Shown piece after piece: positions 43,786 to 54,369 of a stretch of DNA of 64,000 bases. The position numbers and the translations under genes are program-made. The stretch is from Saccharothrix sp. ST-888. GTDB taxonomy: Bacteria > Actinomycetota > Actinomycetes > Streptomycetales > Streptomycetaceae. The notes under the pieces were generated by a model. That model saw only the letters and a list, made by a program, of their open reading frames with translations. It did not search any database and was not told the DNA's origin. The stretch is taken from the NCBI RefSeq assembly GCF_000955975.1, contig NZ_JYJF01000004.1, positions 1 to 64,000 on the forward strand, given 5' to 3'. The stretch's first letter is position 1. Every line of letters starts with the position of its first letter.

Positions 43786-45108
43786 TCACAGTCTGCCGGG
43801 AACGTCGATCGTCACCGTGGTCGGCCCACCGGGCGGGCTGTCCACCGCCAGGACGCCGTCCGCCGTGCGGACCCGTTCGGCCAGTCCGCGCAGCCCGCTC
43901 CCTGCACCATCCAGCCGGGCACCGCCCCGGCCGTCGTCCATGACCAGCAGCCGCAGGCCGTCCCCGTGGCCGCGCACCGAGACCGCGATCCGCTCGGCGC
44001 CGCTGTACTTGCCCGCGTTGGCCAGCAGCTCGGCGGCGGCGAAGTACAGCATCGTCTCCACCGAGGCCGACGGACGCCCGGACGTCTCGACCCATACCGT
44101 GGCCGGGATCGCCGACCGAGCCGCCAGGGTGCTGAGCGCGGGCCCCAGACCGGAGTCGAGCGCGGGCGGGTGGATGCCGCGTACCAGCTCGCGCAGTTCC
44201 TGGATGATCTCCTTGGTCTCCTGCCGGGACTCCTTGAGCAGCTCCTGCGCCTTGGTGGCGTCCCCCCTGGCGAGCCGACTCTCTGCTCGCCCGAGCCGCA
44301 TCCCGAGCGCCACCAGCCGGGCCTGCGCGCCGTCGTGCAGATCGCGCTCGATCCGGCGCAGCGTGGCGGCGGCCTCGTTGATGGCGTGCTCCCGGGTCTC
44401 GACCAGCTGGGCCAGCCGGAGCGAGGTCCGGGACGGCCCGAGCAGCCGGGGGAGCAGCAACCGGTCCAGTGCGAGCGGCCCCCGGGCCAGCCACGGCGCG
44501 AGCAGCAGGACCAGGACCCCGACCGCGCTGACCAGCAGGGCCCGCGGCCAGGTGTCGAAGTAGAAGCCGTTCAGCTCGAACCCGAAGCTGTGCACGACCC
44601 CGTGCGAGTCCGTCCCGTGTATCGGCTCCAGCTGCCACAGCACCGGGTAGCAGAGGAACAGCACCCCGTACGCCCACCAGAAGAAGCCGAGCGCGAACTG
44701 CACCGGCCCGATCGGCACCCGCAGCGCCAGGTACGCCACCGCCCGCCAGGACGCCGGGTCCCCGAGATGGTGGCCGAGGAAGCCGGAGAGGCCGGGGGAA
44801 CGCGGCGCCCGCGGCGGGGTCGCGATCTCCAACTGCAGCAGCCGCCGGGCCAGTCGACGGTGCAGACCGCCGAAGCGGCGGTCCAGGTCGAGCAGGAGTG
44901 CCAGCAGCGGTGCGACCAGCAGCCCGGCCGAGAGGATGCCGATCACGACGGTCAGCACCACCGCGGCCAGGCCGAGCAGCGACAGCGGCAGGCTCAGCAG
45001 CGAGTACAGCACCCCGCGCCAGGCCCGCGCCGTGAACGGCTCCCGCAGGATCCGGCGGACCGGGCGTGCGAGTCGGCCCGTGCGCTTCTTCGCTTCCACC
45101 GCGCTCAT
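43786..45108 (-). CDS. Sensor histidine kinase (NarX/DesK type)
   Basis: A 440-residue membrane kinase. It has two N-terminal hydrophobic helices (about 25-75), a further membrane segment pair (about 120-215), and the HisKA_3 motif RDLHDGAQARLVALG with phospho-accepting His258. The ATP-binding domain is marked by AAELLANAGKYSGA (N box), DDGRGGA and GSGLRGLAERV. It should phosphorylate the adjacent NarL-type regulator. The sensed signal is unknown; the sensor region resembles the two-transmembrane-pair arrangement common in streptomycetes. ATG 45108 was chosen; ATG 45123 in frame is an alternative. Confidence 0.9.
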   Translation of the reverse strand: MSAVEAKKRTGRLARPVRRILREPFTARAWRGVLYSLLSLPLSLLGLAAVVLTVVIGILSAGLLVAPLLALLLDLDRRFGGLHRRLARRLLQLEIATPPRAPRSPGLSGFLGHHLGDPASWRAVAYLALRVPIGPVQFALGFFWWAYGVLFLCYPVLWQLEPIHGTDSHGVVHSFGFELNGFYFDTWPRALLVSAVGVLVLLLAPWLARGPLALDRLLLPRLLGPSRTSLRLAQLVETREHAINEAAATLRRIERDLHDGAQARLVALGMRLGRAESRLARGDATKAQELLKESRQETKEIIQELRELVRGIHPPALDSGLGPALSTLAARSAIPATVWVETSGRPSASVETMLYFAAAELLANAGKYSGAERIAVSVRGHGDGLRLLVMDDGRGGARLDGAGSGLRGLAERVRTADGVLAVDSPPGGPTTVTIDVPGRL

Positions 45109-45543
45109 GATGACGTCACACATCCCGCTGCTTGAACGAGCGCTCGGACGCCGGCGGCTCGGGAAACCTCGGGTCACTTGGGTGGCCACCGGCCGTCAGC
45201 GGCGAGGCGTCCACAGTCGTCTCTCCTGGCTCAGTCTTCGACGTACGTCCACCGGCAGACGCCCGTCGGCCCGCGCCCAGCGGGCGGCCGTGCAGGATGT
45301 CGTTGTCGAAGGTCTCAGCTGTCCTGGCCATAGGGCAACAGTGCCGTCCGACGGGGGCCGGTGACGAGGGGGCTGCCACCCGTCTTCGGGGGTGTGGCCA
45401 GCACGAACACGGGGCCGGGGGCCGGGTGTGCCGGTGTGCGCTCGCTCTGACGGCCGTACTCGGGTGCGGGCCCGTTGGGCCGATCGTATGGTCGGTGGCG
45501 ACGCAGCCCGGTCGGGTGGCGCGCTCCTCCGTGGAGGCATTCC
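45109..45543. other. Interval upstream of the sensor kinase gene, no supported gene
   Basis: About 430 bases. It must contain the promoter of the leftward two-component operon. TGACGTCA (45111-45118) next to the kinase start is a perfect palindrome that might be an operator. Open frames exist on both strands but none has family resemblance. Confidence 0.35.
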
Positions 45544-45969
45544 ATGCCCGGTCAGCAACCCGTCGACATAGCACTGGGAGGCGAGGACCGACTGGGAGGC
45601 GAGGGCTCTCAGACCGCCCCGCCCCTGTCATCCGAACCGTTCCCGACCCTCTCCCCGGAACTCGCCCGGCCGCTGCGCCCGCTGTTCAGCGGTGCTGCCC
45701 CGAGCAGCGGGATCGCCGTCGCGGTGATCCGGGGCAACGAGCGGACCGTGGTCTGTCGAGGCCACTCGGACTATGTCGGCGAACGCCCGGTCCGGGCCGA
45801 CACCCGGTTCGAACTCGGCTCCATCACAAAGACGTTCACCGCCCTGCTGCTCGCCGAGATGGTGGCCAGGGGCGCAGGTGGGACTGATCGCCATGGCCAG
45901 CACCCTGCCGGGACGCAGGCGGTGATTCGCCCAGACCGCTACGACGTGCTCCGGCATCTCGCTGACTGA
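45544..45969 (+). pseudogene. N-terminal fragment of a serine beta-lactamase/esterase-type gene
   Basis: A 141-codon frame from ATG 45544. The first 105 residues look like the start of a class C beta-lactamase-related serine hydrolase: SSGIAVAVIRGNERTVVC, then TRFELGSITKTFTALLLAEM with the Ser-x-x-Lys catalytic pair. The protein then changes to an unrelated 30-residue tail and stops, whereas family members run to 350-450 residues and need a downstream Tyr-x-Asn and Lys-Thr-Gly. It is therefore a deletion product with a lost 3' part. Not expected to be active. Confidence 0.65.
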
Positions 45970-46017
45970 CTGATGCGGCCGCCGCCGCTGCCCGAGGGAC
46001 CGGGAACGGCCGGGGCC

Positions 46018-46046
46018 GGTGGGGGCGCTTCGCCGGCGCCCCCACC
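46018..46046. terminator. Terminator hairpin downstream of the acetyl-CoA synthetase gene
   Basis: GGTGGGGGCGC (46018-46028) and GCGCCCCCACC (46036-46046) form an 11-bp perfect stem around a 7-base loop, 11 bases beyond the leftward acs stop. Confidence 0.75.
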
Positions 46047-46056
46047 AGCCGGGCGA

Positions 46057-48018
<1,962 letters not shown>

Positions 48019-48381
48019 CGCGCACTCCTCATCAAGTTTCATATGCCGGGTGATCCCGTGCGGAGGGATTGTCCCGTGTGTCCCAGCGCACAGCTCACCA
48101 GGTGAACCGCCATGTTGACAAGAGGCTCCCTTTAATTGGTGTAGACCTTTGATTGCTGCAGGTCGAAGCCGTGGGCGTCATCTCGGGCCGGAGGCCTTGC
48201 CCCGCCTCGGGCGAACGCCGACTCGCGGATCCGGGCAGGTCCCGACGGGATCCGCGGCAGCCGTCCGCTGCGGGAGGTCTTGACGGGACGTCCGGTCGGT
48301 ACTCCACTGACGGTACGGGCCCGTTGCCGCCACTCGCGGGCCCGCTCCTCAGCGCACCGCTCCTGCACGAGGGGACGAAGC
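48019..48381. promoter_or_regulatory. Divergent promoter region between acsA and the papain-fold gene
   Basis: About 360 bases containing promoters for both directions. The patch CCCTTTAATTGGTGTAGACC (48128-48147) is markedly AT-richer than the surroundings and includes the candidate operator annotated separately. No further gene was supported. Confidence 0.5.
48137..48148. promoter_or_regulatory. Candidate DasR-type (dre) operator
   Basis: TGGTGTAGACCT differs at two positions from TGGTCTAGACCA, the core of streptomycete DasR sites, and at two from TGGTCCAGACCT, the chitinase promoter repeat. It lies about 120 bases upstream of acsA, whose product consumes acetate released in N-acetylglucosamine metabolism. 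Site by resemblance only. Confidence 0.4.
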
Positions 48382-48936
48382 ATGCCCGGAACTCCCGCGA
48401 CTCCCACCGCCTCGGCCCACCCCGAGGCGCCTCTCCTGCCTCCCCTCCCCGGGGACTTCGCCGTTGTCCGGATGAGCGGTCGGATCGGCCGCCTGATCAG
48501 GATCGGACAGTGGCTCAACGGCGACGGATTCGCCGATTTCGAGCACGCCTTCGTCTACGTCGGTGACGGCGAGTTGGTGGAGGCCGAACCCGGCGGCGCC
48601 CGGCTCGGGCCGCTGACCGCCTACCAGGGCCAGCCGATCCGTTGGTCGACCGGCCGGTTCCCGCTGACCGAGGAGCAGCGGCACGCCATCGTCGCGGCGG
48701 CCCACGGCTTCCTCGGTGTCCCCTACAGCGCGGCCGACTACTTCGCGCTCGCCGCGCACCGCTTCCATCTCCCGATCGGCCTGCTGATCAAGGCCTATGT
48801 GGCGGACAGTCGGCACATGATCTGCTCCCAACTCGTGGACCAGTGCTACCAGGACGCCGGTGTCCACATCTTCCGCGACGGCCGCTGGCCGGGATACGTC
48901 ACACCGGCGGACCTGGCCACCCTGCTGCGCTCCTGA
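48382..48936 (+). CDS. Permuted papain-fold (YiiX/NlpC-P60-like) protein
   Basis: A 184-residue protein of the YiiX/YebB type, in which the catalytic order is His first and Cys later: FEHAFVYVGDGELVEAEPGG contains the His and acidic residue, and MICSQLVDQCYQDAG the Cys. Such proteins are amidases or acyltransferases acting on lipids or peptides. The first 30 residues are Pro/Ala-rich. ATG 48382 follows GAGGGGAC; longer starts are possible but unsupported. No signal peptide is evident, so it may act in the cytoplasm or on the inner membrane face. Confidence 0.7.
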   Translation: MPGTPATPTASAHPEAPLLPPLPGDFAVVRMSGRIGRLIRIGQWLNGDGFADFEHAFVYVGDGELVEAEPGGARLGPLTAYQGQPIRWSTGRFPLTEEQRHAIVAAAHGFLGVPYSAADYFALAAHRFHLPIGLLIKAYVADSRHMICSQLVDQCYQDAGVHIFRDGRWPGYVTPADLATLLRS

Positions 48937-49138
48937 ACCGTCCCCTACGCTCCCGAATCACCTTTCCGAGCCTCCGAACCGTCATCCCGTGCTTCTGAAA
49001 AGCTCTGCCGTCAGTGCTTCCAAGTGTCTGCCGTCTGAGAGCGGTTCGGTTCCGAAGCTCCCGAAGCTCCCGACGGGCCCGCAATGGCCGGGCCCGGTCC
49101 TGTCCGACCGGGCCCGGCAGGCGCCGGAGCGCGCGACG

Positions 49139-51475
49139 TCAGGCTGCCACTGGCCGTTCGTCGTGCTCTTCCTCCGACACGGACACGAACCGGCCCCTCT
49201 CCCGGTCCAAGACGTACGCCTGGGCGGTGGCGAAGTCGAAGTACATGCCGACCAGCCGCAGGGTGCCCGCGTTGACCCGGCGCTCCACCGCCGGATTGGC
49301 GAGCAACTGGTCCAACTGCTGGACCACGTTGGTGATGCAGAGCTGTTCCGCGAGATCGATCACCGGTCGGCCGGCGAACTCGGCGGGCGCCCGCTTCAGC
49401 CGGGCCAGCGACCCGCGCCCGTTGCGCAGCCAGCGGGCCAGTGGTGTCGGTGGGCCGGGACGCTCGTGGACCCCGTCCAGCAGGGCCTTCATGGCACCGC
49501 AGCCGGAGTGCCCGCAGATGGTGATGGAGCGGACCTCCAGCACCTCGACGGCGTACTGCACCGCCGCCGCCACCGAGTCGTCGGCGGCTCCCGGTTCGTA
49601 CGGCGCGGGGACCAGGTTCCCGATGTTCCGCACGGTGAACAGGTCACCCGGGCCGCTGTGGGTGATCATGCTGGTGACCAGGCGGGAGTCGGCGCAGGTC
49701 AGGAAGAGCTGCGAGGGGGTCTGGCCCTCGCGGGCCAGCCGGGCCAGCTCGTGGCGGACCAGGGGCGCGGTGTGCTGCTGGAAGCCGCGGACCCCGTCCA
49801 GCAGGCGGCCGTGCGGGTCCTCGTGGCTCTGCTCGATGCAGTGGTGGCCGCCCCAGGGCGTCCAGGCCCGGCAGCGGTGCGGACCCGGGGAGCTGCCGGC
49901 GCGGACGGTACCGTCCGGATCCAGCACCTCGTCGTCATGGCGCTCGGTCAGCACAGCGACCCGGCCGCCCCCGGCCTGGTGGCCGACCCGCCAGGTGTGC
50001 ACCTGTTCGTACGCCGCATGGTCGAGGAACGATCCGTCGTGGGCCACGGTCACCCGGGCACCTGCGGGGATCAGGGCGAGCGCCCGGCTCAACCGGGGTA
50101 CGGCGGCGAAGGTGAGCGGGCCGTGGGTGCGGACCAGGTACGAGCCGTCGGACTCTTCCGACACGTCGACATGGGCCCGGGTCAGCCGGTACAGGGCCAG
50201 CAGGGCGGCCACCGAGCCGCCCAGCAGCACGCCGAGCGGGACACCGAGCAGGACCACTCCGAGCACCGTGGTGAGGTAGACGGGGAACTCCCGGTGCCGG
50301 TGCACCCGCCGGATGTGCGCGAAGCTCACCATCTGGATGCCGACCACCAGGACCAGCGCGGCCAGTGCGGCCAGCGGGATCCGGCGCAGCCCGCCGACCA
50401 GGGTGAGAGCGGCCAGGGCCACCCAGAGCCCGTGCAGGGCGGCGGACCTTCGGGTGGCGGCGCCAGCCCGGATGTTGGCGGTGCTGCGGACGGCGCCGCC
50501 GGCCACCGGCAGCCCGCCGAGCAGCCCGCTCAGCAGGTTGGCGGCGCCCTGCCCGCGGAGCTCGCGGTTGAGGTCACCCGAGCTGTGGGTCATCCGGTCC
50601 ACGGCGACGGCGGAGAGCAGCGACTCCACGCTTGCCACGGCCGTCACCGTCAGTACGGCGGTGAGCAGCACGGGCCAGTGCTGGACGAACACGGCGAGGC
50701 TGGGGGCCGATGCGAGGTCGTGCTCCGCCCAGGCGGGCAGTTCGACCCGGGCGAGGCTGAGCCCGAGGCCGATGGAGAGCCCGGTGCCGGCGGCGACGGC
50801 CACCAGGGCGGCGGGCACCCGGGCCAGCGCGCTGCCCACCCGGCCCGCCGTGCCGGGGAGCCGGCCGAGCCGGGGCCAGCCGCAGAGCACGGCCACGGCG
50901 ACCGCGCCGACCGCGAGCGCGGGCAGGTGCGGGACGGAGAGCTGGCCGGGGAGCGCGAGCAGGTTGGCCAGCGCGGAGCTCTGCGGTGAGCCGCCGAGCA
51001 CCACGTGCAGCTGGGCGATGGCGATGCTGAGGCCGACGCCGGCCAGCATCCCGTGTACGACCGCGGGCGAGACGGCCAGCGCGGCGCGCGCCACCTTCAG
51101 CGAGCCGAGCAGCAGCTGCAGCAGCCCGGCGACCACGGTGACGGCGCAGGTGACCTGCCAGCCGAACTGCGCGATCAGCCCGGCGACGATCACGGTGAGC
51201 GCCGCCGAGGGGCCGCTGACCTGGAGCGGCGTACCACCGAGGAGCCCGACCACCAGACCGCCGACGGCGGCGGCCACCAGCCCTGAGGTGAGCGGTGCGC
51301 CGGTGGCCAGGGCGATACCGAGCGAGAAGGGGACGGCGACCAGGAAGACCACCAGGGAGGCTGCGAGGTCGCGCAGGAGGAACGCGGGCCGCACCGGAGG
51401 GGCGGCTGCGGTGTCCGGTGGCGCGTGGTCGGTGGTGTCGGAGGCGATCGGTGCGCTGGAGATGTCGAGGGTCAT
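49139..51475 (-). CDS. SulP transporter - STAS - beta-carbonic anhydrase fusion
   Basis: A 778-residue protein with three parts. Residues about 30-430 are a SulP anion transporter (PFSLGIALATGAPLTSGL, SGPSAALTVIVAGL). A STAS-like domain (about 450-540; TFAAVPRLSRAL) follows. A C-terminal beta-carbonic anhydrase (about 560-770) has zinc ligands in TCADSRL (Cys594) and GHSGCGAM, and the Asp-Arg pair. The arrangement suggests bicarbonate transport coupled to CO2 hydration at the membrane. Such fusions are known in actinobacteria. The start ATG 51475 follows GGAAAGACGGGAAG. The gene is monocistronic. Confidence 0.92.
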   Translation of the reverse strand: MTLDISSAPIASDTTDHAPPDTAAAPPVRPAFLLRDLAASLVVFLVAVPFSLGIALATGAPLTSGLVAAAVGGLVVGLLGGTPLQVSGPSAALTVIVAGLIAQFGWQVTCAVTVVAGLLQLLLGSLKVARAALAVSPAVVHGMLAGVGLSIAIAQLHVVLGGSPQSSALANLLALPGQLSVPHLPALAVGAVAVAVLCGWPRLGRLPGTAGRVGSALARVPAALVAVAAGTGLSIGLGLSLARVELPAWAEHDLASAPSLAVFVQHWPVLLTAVLTVTAVASVESLLSAVAVDRMTHSSGDLNRELRGQGAANLLSGLLGGLPVAGGAVRSTANIRAGAATRRSAALHGLWVALAALTLVGGLRRIPLAALAALVLVVGIQMVSFAHIRRVHRHREFPVYLTTVLGVVLLGVPLGVLLGGSVAALLALYRLTRAHVDVSEESDGSYLVRTHGPLTFAAVPRLSRALALIPAGARVTVAHDGSFLDHAAYEQVHTWRVGHQAGGGRVAVLTERHDDEVLDPDGTVRAGSSPGPHRCRAWTPWGGHHCIEQSHEDPHGRLLDGVRGFQQHTAPLVRHELARLAREGQTPSQLFLTCADSRLVTSMITHSGPGDLFTVRNIGNLVPAPYEPGAADDSVAAAVQYAVEVLEVRSITICGHSGCGAMKALLDGVHERPGPPTPLARWLRNGRGSLARLKRAPAEFAGRPVIDLAEQLCITNVVQQLDQLLANPAVERRVNAGTLRLVGMYFDFATAQAYVLDRERGRFVSVSEEEHDERPVAA

Positions 51476-51736
51476 GTCTTCCCGTCTTTCCGGGGAACGA
51501 ACGCAGTCAGGTCCGGGGATGGGGCGCGGGGTCGGATCGGCTGTCGTGGGTCGCGGCGGTGTGGCGGGATGGCGTGGGCGCGGCGGGGGAGTGTCGCAGG
51601 CAGCCCATGGACCATCAAGAATCGGTAAATTGAGAGTAATGAAATCTTTGCATGGAGTGAAATCGGGGAGAAGGAAATGGCTCGGGATTCATCCCTACGG
51701 GTGGTAGCCCTGCTGCCCGGGAATACCTCCTGAGCA
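51476..51736. promoter_or_regulatory. Promoter region of the SulP-carbonic anhydrase gene
   Basis: About 260 gene-free bases. The part 51615-51680 is AT-rich (for example GGTAAATTGAGAGTAATG) and is the likely place of the leftward promoter. No operator repeat was recognised. Confidence 0.4.
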
Positions 51737-51779
51737 GCGCGAAGGCCGACACCCGGTCAGTAGGTGTCGGCCTTCGCGC
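51737..51779. terminator. Terminator with 17-bp perfect stem
   Basis: GCGCGAAGGCCGACACC (51737-51753) pairs fully with 51763-51779 around a 9-base loop. It is the strongest hairpin of the window and lies 61 bases beyond the leftward ATPase gene stop at 51841, so it should end that transcript before the SulP promoter region. Confidence 0.85.
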
Positions 51780-51840
51780 GGACCTCGGGCGGCTCTGCTC
51801 CCGGTCTGGTTCCTGGCCATGCTCCTGGGGTCGGCGGCTG

Positions 51841-52839
51841 TCAGGCGTGGGCGGTGTCCAGCCGGTCCGCGGTGTGCTCGGCGCCGAGCACGAACTCCTC
51901 GTCGACCTGCGCCGCGAGGTCGATGCCGACCTTGGCGTTGCCCCAGCTCTCCGCATTGCGGAGGTGGAAGTGGACGGCCTGCCTGGTGTAGCGGTGCGGG
52001 TCGCGGAGCCCGAAGGTCGCGTCCGCCTCCGCCTTGAGCCGGGCGAGTACCGCGCGGTTGGCGGGCTCCAGCGTCCTCAGCTCCGGCTCGGCGCCCTGCT
52101 CCAGGCGCCGCACCCAGGCGGACTGGCCGAAGACGGCGAGCAGGTCCTCGCCCACCTCGCGCCGGAGGAAGGTCAGGTCGTCGGAGCTCTGCACCTTGTT
52201 GCCGACGACCCGCAGGGCGACGCCGAAGTCCCGCGCGTAGTCCTTGTACTGGCGGTACACCGAGACGCCCTTGCGGGTCGGTTCGGCCACCAGGAAGGTC
52301 AGGTCGAAGCGGGTGAACAGGCCGGAGGCGAAGGAGTCCGAGCCCGCCGTCATATCGGTGACGACGTACTCGTCGGGGCCGTCGACCAGGTGGTTCAGCA
52401 GCAGCTCGACGGCGCCGACCTTGGAGTGGTAGCAGGCGACGCCCAAGTCCTCCTCGGCGAAGGCCCCGGTCGCCAGCAGGCGTACGGAGCCCTCGCCGAG
52501 CGCGATCGGCCGGGCGCAGCCCGCGTACACCGGGTTCTCCTCGACGATCCGCAGCAGGCGTGAACCCCGGCCGGGCGGCGTGGTTTTGATCATCTCCTCG
52601 GCGGAGCCGATCAGTGGGTTGCTGCCGCGCAGGTACTCCTTGATCTGCGGCAGGTGTTCGCCGAGAGCGGGCAGCTTCGCGGTCTGATCATCGGTCAGCC
52701 CGAGTGTGGTGCCGAGGTGTTGGTTGATGTCGGCGTCGACGGCGATGACCGGGCGCCCGGCAGCGGCCAGATACCGGATGAACAGCGCCGACAGCGTGGT
52801 CTTGCCGCTGCCGCCCTTGCCGACGAAGGCGATCTTCAT
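51841..52839 (-). CDS. CooC/MinD-like P-loop ATPase
   Basis: A 332-residue SIMIBI-class ATPase. The deviant Walker A is GKGGSGKTT at residues 8-16, followed by AVDADINQHLGTTLG (switch region), TDMTAGSD and FLVAEPTRKGVSVYRQYKDYA. It resembles CooC-type maturation ATPases and MinD/ParA relatives. CooC proteins insert nickel into carbon monoxide dehydrogenase, but no such enzyme lies nearby, so the specific job is unknown. It diverges from the Fic-like gene across 191 bases. Well conserved motifs suggest an active ATPase. Confidence 0.75.
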   Translation of the reverse strand: MKIAFVGKGGSGKTTLSALFIRYLAAAGRPVIAVDADINQHLGTTLGLTDDQTAKLPALGEHLPQIKEYLRGSNPLIGSAEEMIKTTPPGRGSRLLRIVEENPVYAGCARPIALGEGSVRLLATGAFAEEDLGVACYHSKVGAVELLLNHLVDGPDEYVVTDMTAGSDSFASGLFTRFDLTFLVAEPTRKGVSVYRQYKDYARDFGVALRVVGNKVQSSDDLTFLRREVGEDLLAVFGQSAWVRRLEQGAEPELRTLEPANRAVLARLKAEADATFGLRDPHRYTRQAVHFHLRNAESWGNAKVGIDLAAQVDEEFVLGAEHTADRLDTAHA

Positions 52840-53030
52840 CTGAGACCCCGACTCTCACTTCGGCAGGCTGTGCGCTACCGAAGGTTGTTGGAAACCGTTA
52901 TCGTCACCGATAGTGGCCATGCTAACCGTGGTCTGGGGTCGCACAGGGGCGGGAATCGAGGATTGCCTCAAACGGGTGATGCCGGGGTTGCTGTGTCGGC
53001 ACGTACGGGTGGTTCATTACTCTCAGGTAG
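52840..53030. promoter_or_regulatory. Divergent promoter region
   Basis: 191 bases between the leftward ATPase and rightward Fic-like gene. GTTATCGTCACCGATAGTGG (52898-52917) contains the imperfect inverted repeat TATCG-TCAC-CGATA, a possible operator for either gene. Confidence 0.4.
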
Positions 53031-53927
53031 GTGACCACTGGAACTGATCCCCTCGCCCCGCTGGCAGAGCTCCCCGGGGTGCCCGAGGCCGTTGCCGAGG
53101 TGCGCAAGGCCGTGGACCGGCTGTACGGACACCGCGTGATGCGCCGCCGCTCGCCCGAGGTGACCTCGGAGGCCGCCCTGCGCGGAGCGCGTGCCTCCGC
53201 CTCCCTGGACGGCGCGGACTGGCCGCTGGAGGAGGTGCGCCGCCGCAGCGACTTCGGGGCCGATCCCGAGGCGCGCACGGTCGGCGGCGCGCTGCGGATC
53301 TCCGCCGAGGCCGGGCAGCTGCTGAGCGTCTGGCGGCACTCGCCGCTCCAGGTCCTGGCCCGGCTGCACCTGCTGGCGGTCGGGGACGCGGACCCCGCTG
53401 CCGGGCGGCCCCGACGTGCGGGGGAGGTCGCCGGGGAGCTCTTCCCGCTGGAGCTGGCGGCCGCGGAGGGCATGGGCGCGGACCACGAGCCGCAGGCGTC
53501 CGGTGCGGCAGCGCTCCCCGCCGCACCGCCGGCCGAGGAGGTTGCGGCGCGCCTCGACCAGCTCTCCCAGCTGCTGGTGGCCCGCGCCGAGGGCGCGGCG
53601 AGCGGTACTCCCGCGCTGGTGGTGGCCGCGGTGGTCCACGGGGAGTTGCTCGCGCTGCGGCCGTTCGCCTCGCACAACGGTGTGATCGCCCGTGCCGCGC
53701 AGCGCATCGTGCTGATCGCCGAGGGGCTCGATCCGAAGGCGATCTGCCCGTCGGAGGTCGGTTTCGCCGAGTTGGGTACGGCGGCGTACCGAACTGCCCT
53801 GCAGGGCTACCTCAGTGGGACGGCCGAGGGCATGGCCGCCTGGATCGCGCACTGCGGTCGGGCGCTCCGCCTGGGTGTCCGGGAGAGCACGGCGGTCTGT
53901 GAGGCGATGCAGCGCGGCATGGTCTGA
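53031..53927 (+). CDS. Fic-like protein with variant active-site motif
   Basis: A 298-residue protein that appears related to Fic-domain proteins. In place of the HPFxxGNGRxxR motif of AMP-transferring Fic enzymes it has RPFASHNGVIARAAQR, so the catalytic His is Arg, although the NG and later Arg are kept. The N-terminus (GVPEAVAEVRKAVDRLYGHR and SASLDGADWPLEEVRR) matches the flanking helices of actinobacterial relatives. Because the His is missing, AMPylation seems unlikely; the function is unknown. GTG 53031 is the start. Monocistronic and followed by a long non-coding stretch. Confidence 0.65.
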   Translation: MTTGTDPLAPLAELPGVPEAVAEVRKAVDRLYGHRVMRRRSPEVTSEAALRGARASASLDGADWPLEEVRRRSDFGADPEARTVGGALRISAEAGQLLSVWRHSPLQVLARLHLLAVGDADPAAGRPRRAGEVAGELFPLELAAAEGMGADHEPQASGAAALPAAPPAEEVAARLDQLSQLLVARAEGAASGTPALVVAAVVHGELLALRPFASHNGVIARAAQRIVLIAEGLDPKAICPSEVGFAELGTAAYRTALQGYLSGTAEGMAAWIAHCGRALRLGVRESTAVCEAMQRGMV

Positions 53928-54301
53928 GCGCGCCACGGGGCCGCCCGGGCATGGCCGGGCGGCGAAACGTTTCGCACATGGTTGCGGCGGCACCTGATCC
54001 TGCTGGGTGCCGCCGCTGGTACAGGTACCGGGTTACCAAGCATGCACCGTAAGTGCCCATCAGGCGGGGATCCTGCCCGTTCACCTGGTGCGGCGGCCCG
54101 ACAGCGGGTCGGCTGCATGTGGGTGCTCAGTTATCTGTACGCGGTCCGTGTGGCCTGAACTGCGTTGTCGGAATGACCCCTATGGGTCCTGACCGGGTCT
54201 CGCGGGCCGTAACTCATTTCTATCGCGGTTTGGCGAAAAGCGGAACCCGAAACGAGAAGTCTTTACTTTTTGTCCGAATCGTCCTGATCCGTTGGCTTTC
54301 A
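53928..54301. other. Gene-free interval with two hairpins and a palindrome
   Basis: About 370 bases without a supported gene. Hairpin 1: CCGCCCGG (53941-53948) with CCGGGCGG (53955-53962). Hairpin 2: GCGGCGGCACC (53984-53994) with GGTGCCGCCGC (54006-54016), 11-bp perfect. A 14-bp palindrome lies between them. The part 54205-54300 is AT-rich with runs such as CTTTACTTTTTGTCCG. No small gene with convincing codon bias was found; a small RNA cannot be excluded. Confidence 0.45.
53962..53975. promoter_or_regulatory. Perfect 14-bp palindrome, LacI-family-like operator
   Basis: GCGAAACGTTTCGC reads the same on both strands. The core GAAACGTTTC has the central CG and A/T-rich flanks typical of LacI/GalR-family operators. 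It is 35 bases after the Fic-like gene stop, between two hairpins, and not near an obvious gene start, so its role is uncertain. Confidence 0.35.
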
Positions 54302-54340
54302 GGTCGGGCCCGCAGTCGCCTGTGAGCGCCGGGCCCGACC
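54302..54340. terminator. Terminator hairpin downstream of the HAD phosphatase gene
   Basis: GGTCGGGCCCG (54302-54312) and CGGGCCCGACC (54330-54340) form an 11-bp perfect stem with a 17-base loop, 29 bases beyond the leftward HAD gene stop. A run of T lies further along on the minus-strand exit side as A/T-rich DNA (54205-54300). Confidence 0.7.
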
Positions 54341-54369
54341 CGCGTTCCGCCGGGGCCTGTCCGGGTGGA

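Noticed and set aside
42854..44677. A 607-codon minus-strand frame over the two-component system
   Set aside because: Overlaps the kinase and regulator in another frame; low-complexity Arg/Gly sequence only.
45116..45330. Small minus-strand frame ahead of the sensor kinase (MARTAETFDNDIL...)
   Set aside because: No homologous family recognised, weak ribosome site, and overlap with the probable promoter region.
48019..48042. ATG 48042 as start of acsA
   Set aside because: No ribosome site; TTG 48018 has GAGGAG seven bases upstream and begins at the conserved SNESLANLL.
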